A stretch of 64,000 bases of DNA from Franzmannia pantelleriensis (lineage in GTDB: Bacteria > Pseudomonadota > Gammaproteobacteria > Pseudomonadales > Halomonadaceae). Of the stretch, positions 62,010-64,000 are shown piece by piece. Position numbers and translations under genes: made by a program. Within the stretch, counting starts at the first letter, position 1. Every line of letters starts with the position of its first letter. The stretch lies in the NCBI RefSeq assembly GCF_900102875.1, contig NZ_FNGH01000003.1, positions 124,001 through 188,000 on the forward strand, written 5' to 3'. The notes under the pieces are model-generated. The model had not been told where the DNA came from and ran no database searches. It saw nothing but the letters and a program-made list of their open reading frames with translations.

Positions 62010-63698
62010 ATGAGCGATACCCCCGAGGATTCCCGACGCCGCCACTCCGCTCCTGTGGTGGATGGCCCCGGCAAGGCGGCCAGCCGCGCCATGCTGCGTG
62101 CGGTGGGCTTTACCGACAGTGATTTCACCAAGCCCCAGATAGGTATCGCCTCCACCTGGAGCAACCTCACGCCCTGCAATAGCCATATCGACGCCTTGGC
62201 GTGGCGCGCCAGCGACGGTGCCGATGCGGCCGGCGGCAAGGGGGTGATCTTCAACACCATCACCATCTCCGACGGTATCGCCAACGGCACCGAGGGCATG
62301 AAGTACTCGCTGGTATCGCGGGAGGTGATTGCCGACTCCATCGAAACCGTAGCCGGCTGCGAGGGCTTCGACGGCCTGGTGGCCATCGGTGGCTGTGACA
62401 AGAACATGCCGGGCTGCATGATGGGGCTGGCGCGGCTCGACCGGCCCAGTGTGTTCGTTTACGGCGGCACCATCATGCCCGGCGAAGGCCACACCGATAT
62501 CGTTTCGGTGTTCGAGGCCATGGGCGCGCACTCGCGTGGCGATCTCGATCTCATCGAGCTCAAGCAGATCGAGGAGACGGCGATTCCCGGGCCGGGCTCC
62601 TGCGGTGGCATGTATACCGCCAACACCATGGCCTCGGCGATCGAGGCGCTGGGCATGAGCCTGCCGGGCAGTTCGGCGCAGAACGCCGTCTCCGAGGCCA
62701 AGTCCGCCGACTGCGAGGCCGCTGGCGCCGCGGTGCTGGAGCTGCTGGCACGCGATATCAAGCCCTCTGACATCATGACCCGCAAGGCCTTCGAGAATGC
62801 CATCACCGTGGTGATCGCGCTCGGCGGCTCCACCAATGCCGTGCTGCACCTGATCGGCATGGCCAGCACCATTGGCGTCGAGCTGTCGCTCGAGGATTTC
62901 ACCGAGATCGGCAAGCGCGTGCCGGTGCTGGCCGACCTGCGCCCCAGCGGCCACTACATGATGAGTGAGCTGGTGGCCATCGGCGGTATCCAGCCGCTGA
63001 TGAAGATACTGCTGGATGCTGGCATGCTGCACGGCGACTGCCTGACCGTGACCGGCAAGACGCTGGCCGAGAACCTCGCCGGGGTGGCGCCTTACCCTGA
63101 CGATCAGCGCATCATTGCCTCTCTCGAGGCGCCGCAGAAGCCCGAGAGCCATTTGCGCATCCTCTACGGCAACCTGGCGCCTCAGGGCGCAGTGGCCAAG
63201 ATCACCGGCAAAGAGGGCACGCGCTTCTCCGGCAGCGCGCGGGTGTTCGGCTCAGAAGAGGAGGCTCAGGCACGTATCAACGACGGCACCGTGGTGGCCG
63301 GCGACGTGGTGGTGATTCGCTATGAGGGGCCCAAGGGTGGCCCAGGGATGCGTGAGATGCTGACCCCTACCTCGGCGATCATGGGCCGCGGCTTGGGCAG
63401 TCAGGTGGCGTTGATCACCGACGGGCGCTTCTCCGGCGGCAGCCACGGCTTCGTGGTCGGGCATGTTGCCCCGGAAGCCTTCGAGGGTGGGCCCCTGGCA
63501 CTGGTCGAGGACGGCGACACCATTACCATCGACGCCGAGGCCGACATCATCGAGGTTGCTCTCTCCGATGAGGAACTGGCGCGTCGGCGCAGTGCCTGGC
63601 AGCAGCCGGCTCCGCGCTACACCCGCGGCGTGCTGGCCAAGTACGCCAGAACGGTGAGTTCGGCATCGCAGGGCGCGGTGACTGACCTGCCCGAGTAA
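62010..63698 (+). CDS. ilvD: Dihydroxy-acid dehydratase
   Basis: Iron-sulphur enzyme of 562 residues that dehydrates dihydroxy acids to 2-oxo acids in valine, leucine and isoleucine synthesis. Conserved blocks are [33 protein letters not shown] and [20 protein letters not shown] (three cluster cysteines), and [20 protein letters not shown]. The length is that of the shorter, 2Fe-2S type. GAGG lies ten bases before ATG 62010. A small CCCGA/TCGGG hairpin spans its stop. Confidence 0.95.
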   Translation: MSDTPEDSRRRHSAPVVDGPGKAASRAMLRAVGFTDSDFTKPQIGIASTWSNLTPCNSHIDALAWRASDGADAAGGKGVIFNTITISDGIANGTEGMKYSLVSREVIADSIETVAGCEGFDGLVAIGGCDKNMPGCMMGLARLDRPSVFVYGGTIMPGEGHTDIVSVFEAMGAHSRGDLDLIELKQIEETAIPGPGSCGGMYTANTMASAIEALGMSLPGSSAQNAVSEAKSADCEAAGAAVLELLARDIKPSDIMTRKAFENAITVVIALGGSTNAVLHLIGMASTIGVELSLEDFTEIGKRVPVLADLRPSGHYMMSELVAIGGIQPLMKILLDAGMLHGDCLTVTGKTLAENLAGVAPYPDDQRIIASLEAPQKPESHLRILYGNLAPQGAVAKITGKEGTRFSGSARVFGSEEEAQARINDGTVVAGDVVVIRYEGPKGGPGMREMLTPTSAIMGRGLGSQVALITDGRFSGGSHGFVVGHVAPEAFEGGPLALVEDGDTITIDAEADIIEVALSDEELARRRSAWQQPAPRYTRGVLAKYARTVSSASQGAVTDLPE

Positions 63699-63703
63699 TC
63701 GGG

Positions 63704-64000
63704 CTAGCAGCTCTGGCGGTTGATGGTGTGCCTCAGCCGCAGGTAGCTGCGTAGCCGCCGGGCGAGGATATCGATGCCGATATTGAGCAGGGCGGTGATC
63801 AGGATCAGCACCATGGCACGGTCGAAGCGGATCTCCTGAATGGCGCTGTCGACGTAGAAGCCGAGGGTGGCGATGCCGAGAATGCCAAGGATGGCAGTCT
63901 CGCGCATGATGATCTCCCAGCGGTAGAACAGCAGCGCCAGGAACGGGCCGTAGACCCGTGGCGCCACTTCATAGGCGTAGCGGTCGAGGCCGTGCGGCGC
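63704..64000 (-). CDS. phnE: PhnE-like phosphonate ABC transporter permease (N-terminus outside window)
   Basis: The frame runs in from the right window edge and ends at 63704. About 98 C-terminal residues are visible. EVAPRVYGPFLALLFYRWE, MRETAILGILGIATLGFYVD and SAIQEIRFDRAMVLILITAL match the end of phosphonate/phosphite transport permeases. Partners should lie beyond the window. Confidence 0.85.
   Translation of the reverse strand, partial: APHGLDRYAYEVAPRVYGPFLALLFYRWEIIMRETAILGILGIATLGFYVDSAIQEIRFDRAMVLILITALLNIGIDILARRLRSYLRLRHTINRQSC

Noticed and set aside
61902-63152. 416-codon minus-strand frame over ilvD
   Set aside because: Antisense shadow; ilvD has complete family motifs.

Overview
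The window looks like chromosome of a halophilic gammaproteobacterium of the Halomonas type. It is GC-rich overall, has a gammaproteobacterial recC-recB-recD order, and carries TTT and TRAP carboxylate transporters, a Pseudomonas/Serratia-type has hemophore locus and a TPP-controlled thiamine salvage unit. This assignment is an inference from gene content; there is no rRNA or housekeeping marker in the window. I saw no tRNA, rRNA or CRISPR array.

Region by region. 1-3.5 kb: the 3' part of a group II intron (reverse transcriptase plus domains V/VI), inserted antisense into a low-GC gene, followed by an AraC regulator and an EamA exporter. 3.7-3.8 kb: an IS3-type transposase relic. 3.9-6.5 kb: DUF4236 protein, voltage-gated K+ channel, DUF427 protein. 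6.6-17.3 kb: a defence island with SIR2-HerA, Hachiman (hamAB), an unrecognised 551-aa protein with two C-terminal membrane segments, then AT-rich DNA with two orphan genes bounded by 50-bp direct repeats; attC-like inverted repeats lie nearby. 17.4-28.4 kb: recD, recB and recC on the minus strand. recD carries an in-frame array of five 42-bp REP-like units, and a HigBA toxin-antitoxin pair splits recC from recBD.

28.5-29.8 kb: a small exported protein with repeated GGTREG motifs (paralogue at 46.9 kb) and an ogt gene broken by a stop codon. 29.8-41.9 kb: haem acquisition: ECF sigma factor, FecR-type anti-sigma factor, haem oxygenase, then (after a VapBC pair and a Nudix gene on the other strand) receptor hasR, hemophore hasA, and type I exporter hasDEF. 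Together these would sense haem, secrete HasA, import haem through HasR and break it open in the cytoplasm. 41.9-48.4 kb: cytochrome b561, a siderophore-interacting reductase with a Fur-like site, YbaN, an SDR beside a broken Atu4866 gene, an AraC regulator, a DsbA-like isomerase, the second GGTREG protein and an AlkA-type glycosylase.

48.7-54.7 kb: a tctCAB-type tripartite tricarboxylate transporter directly followed by a dctPQM TRAP transporter. 54.8-56.8 kb: a divergent exporter/LysR pair. 56.9-59.1 kb: selO and an unknown gene. 59.2-61.4 kb: a TPP riboswitch abutting the start codon of an SSS-family transporter, coupled to tenA. 61.5-64 kb: a small membrane protein, ilvD, and the C-terminal end of a phnE-like permease running off the window.

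Most start codons were chosen from visible ribosome binding sites and family alignment from memory, so they can be off by a few codons. Family names come from motif recognition, not database searches.
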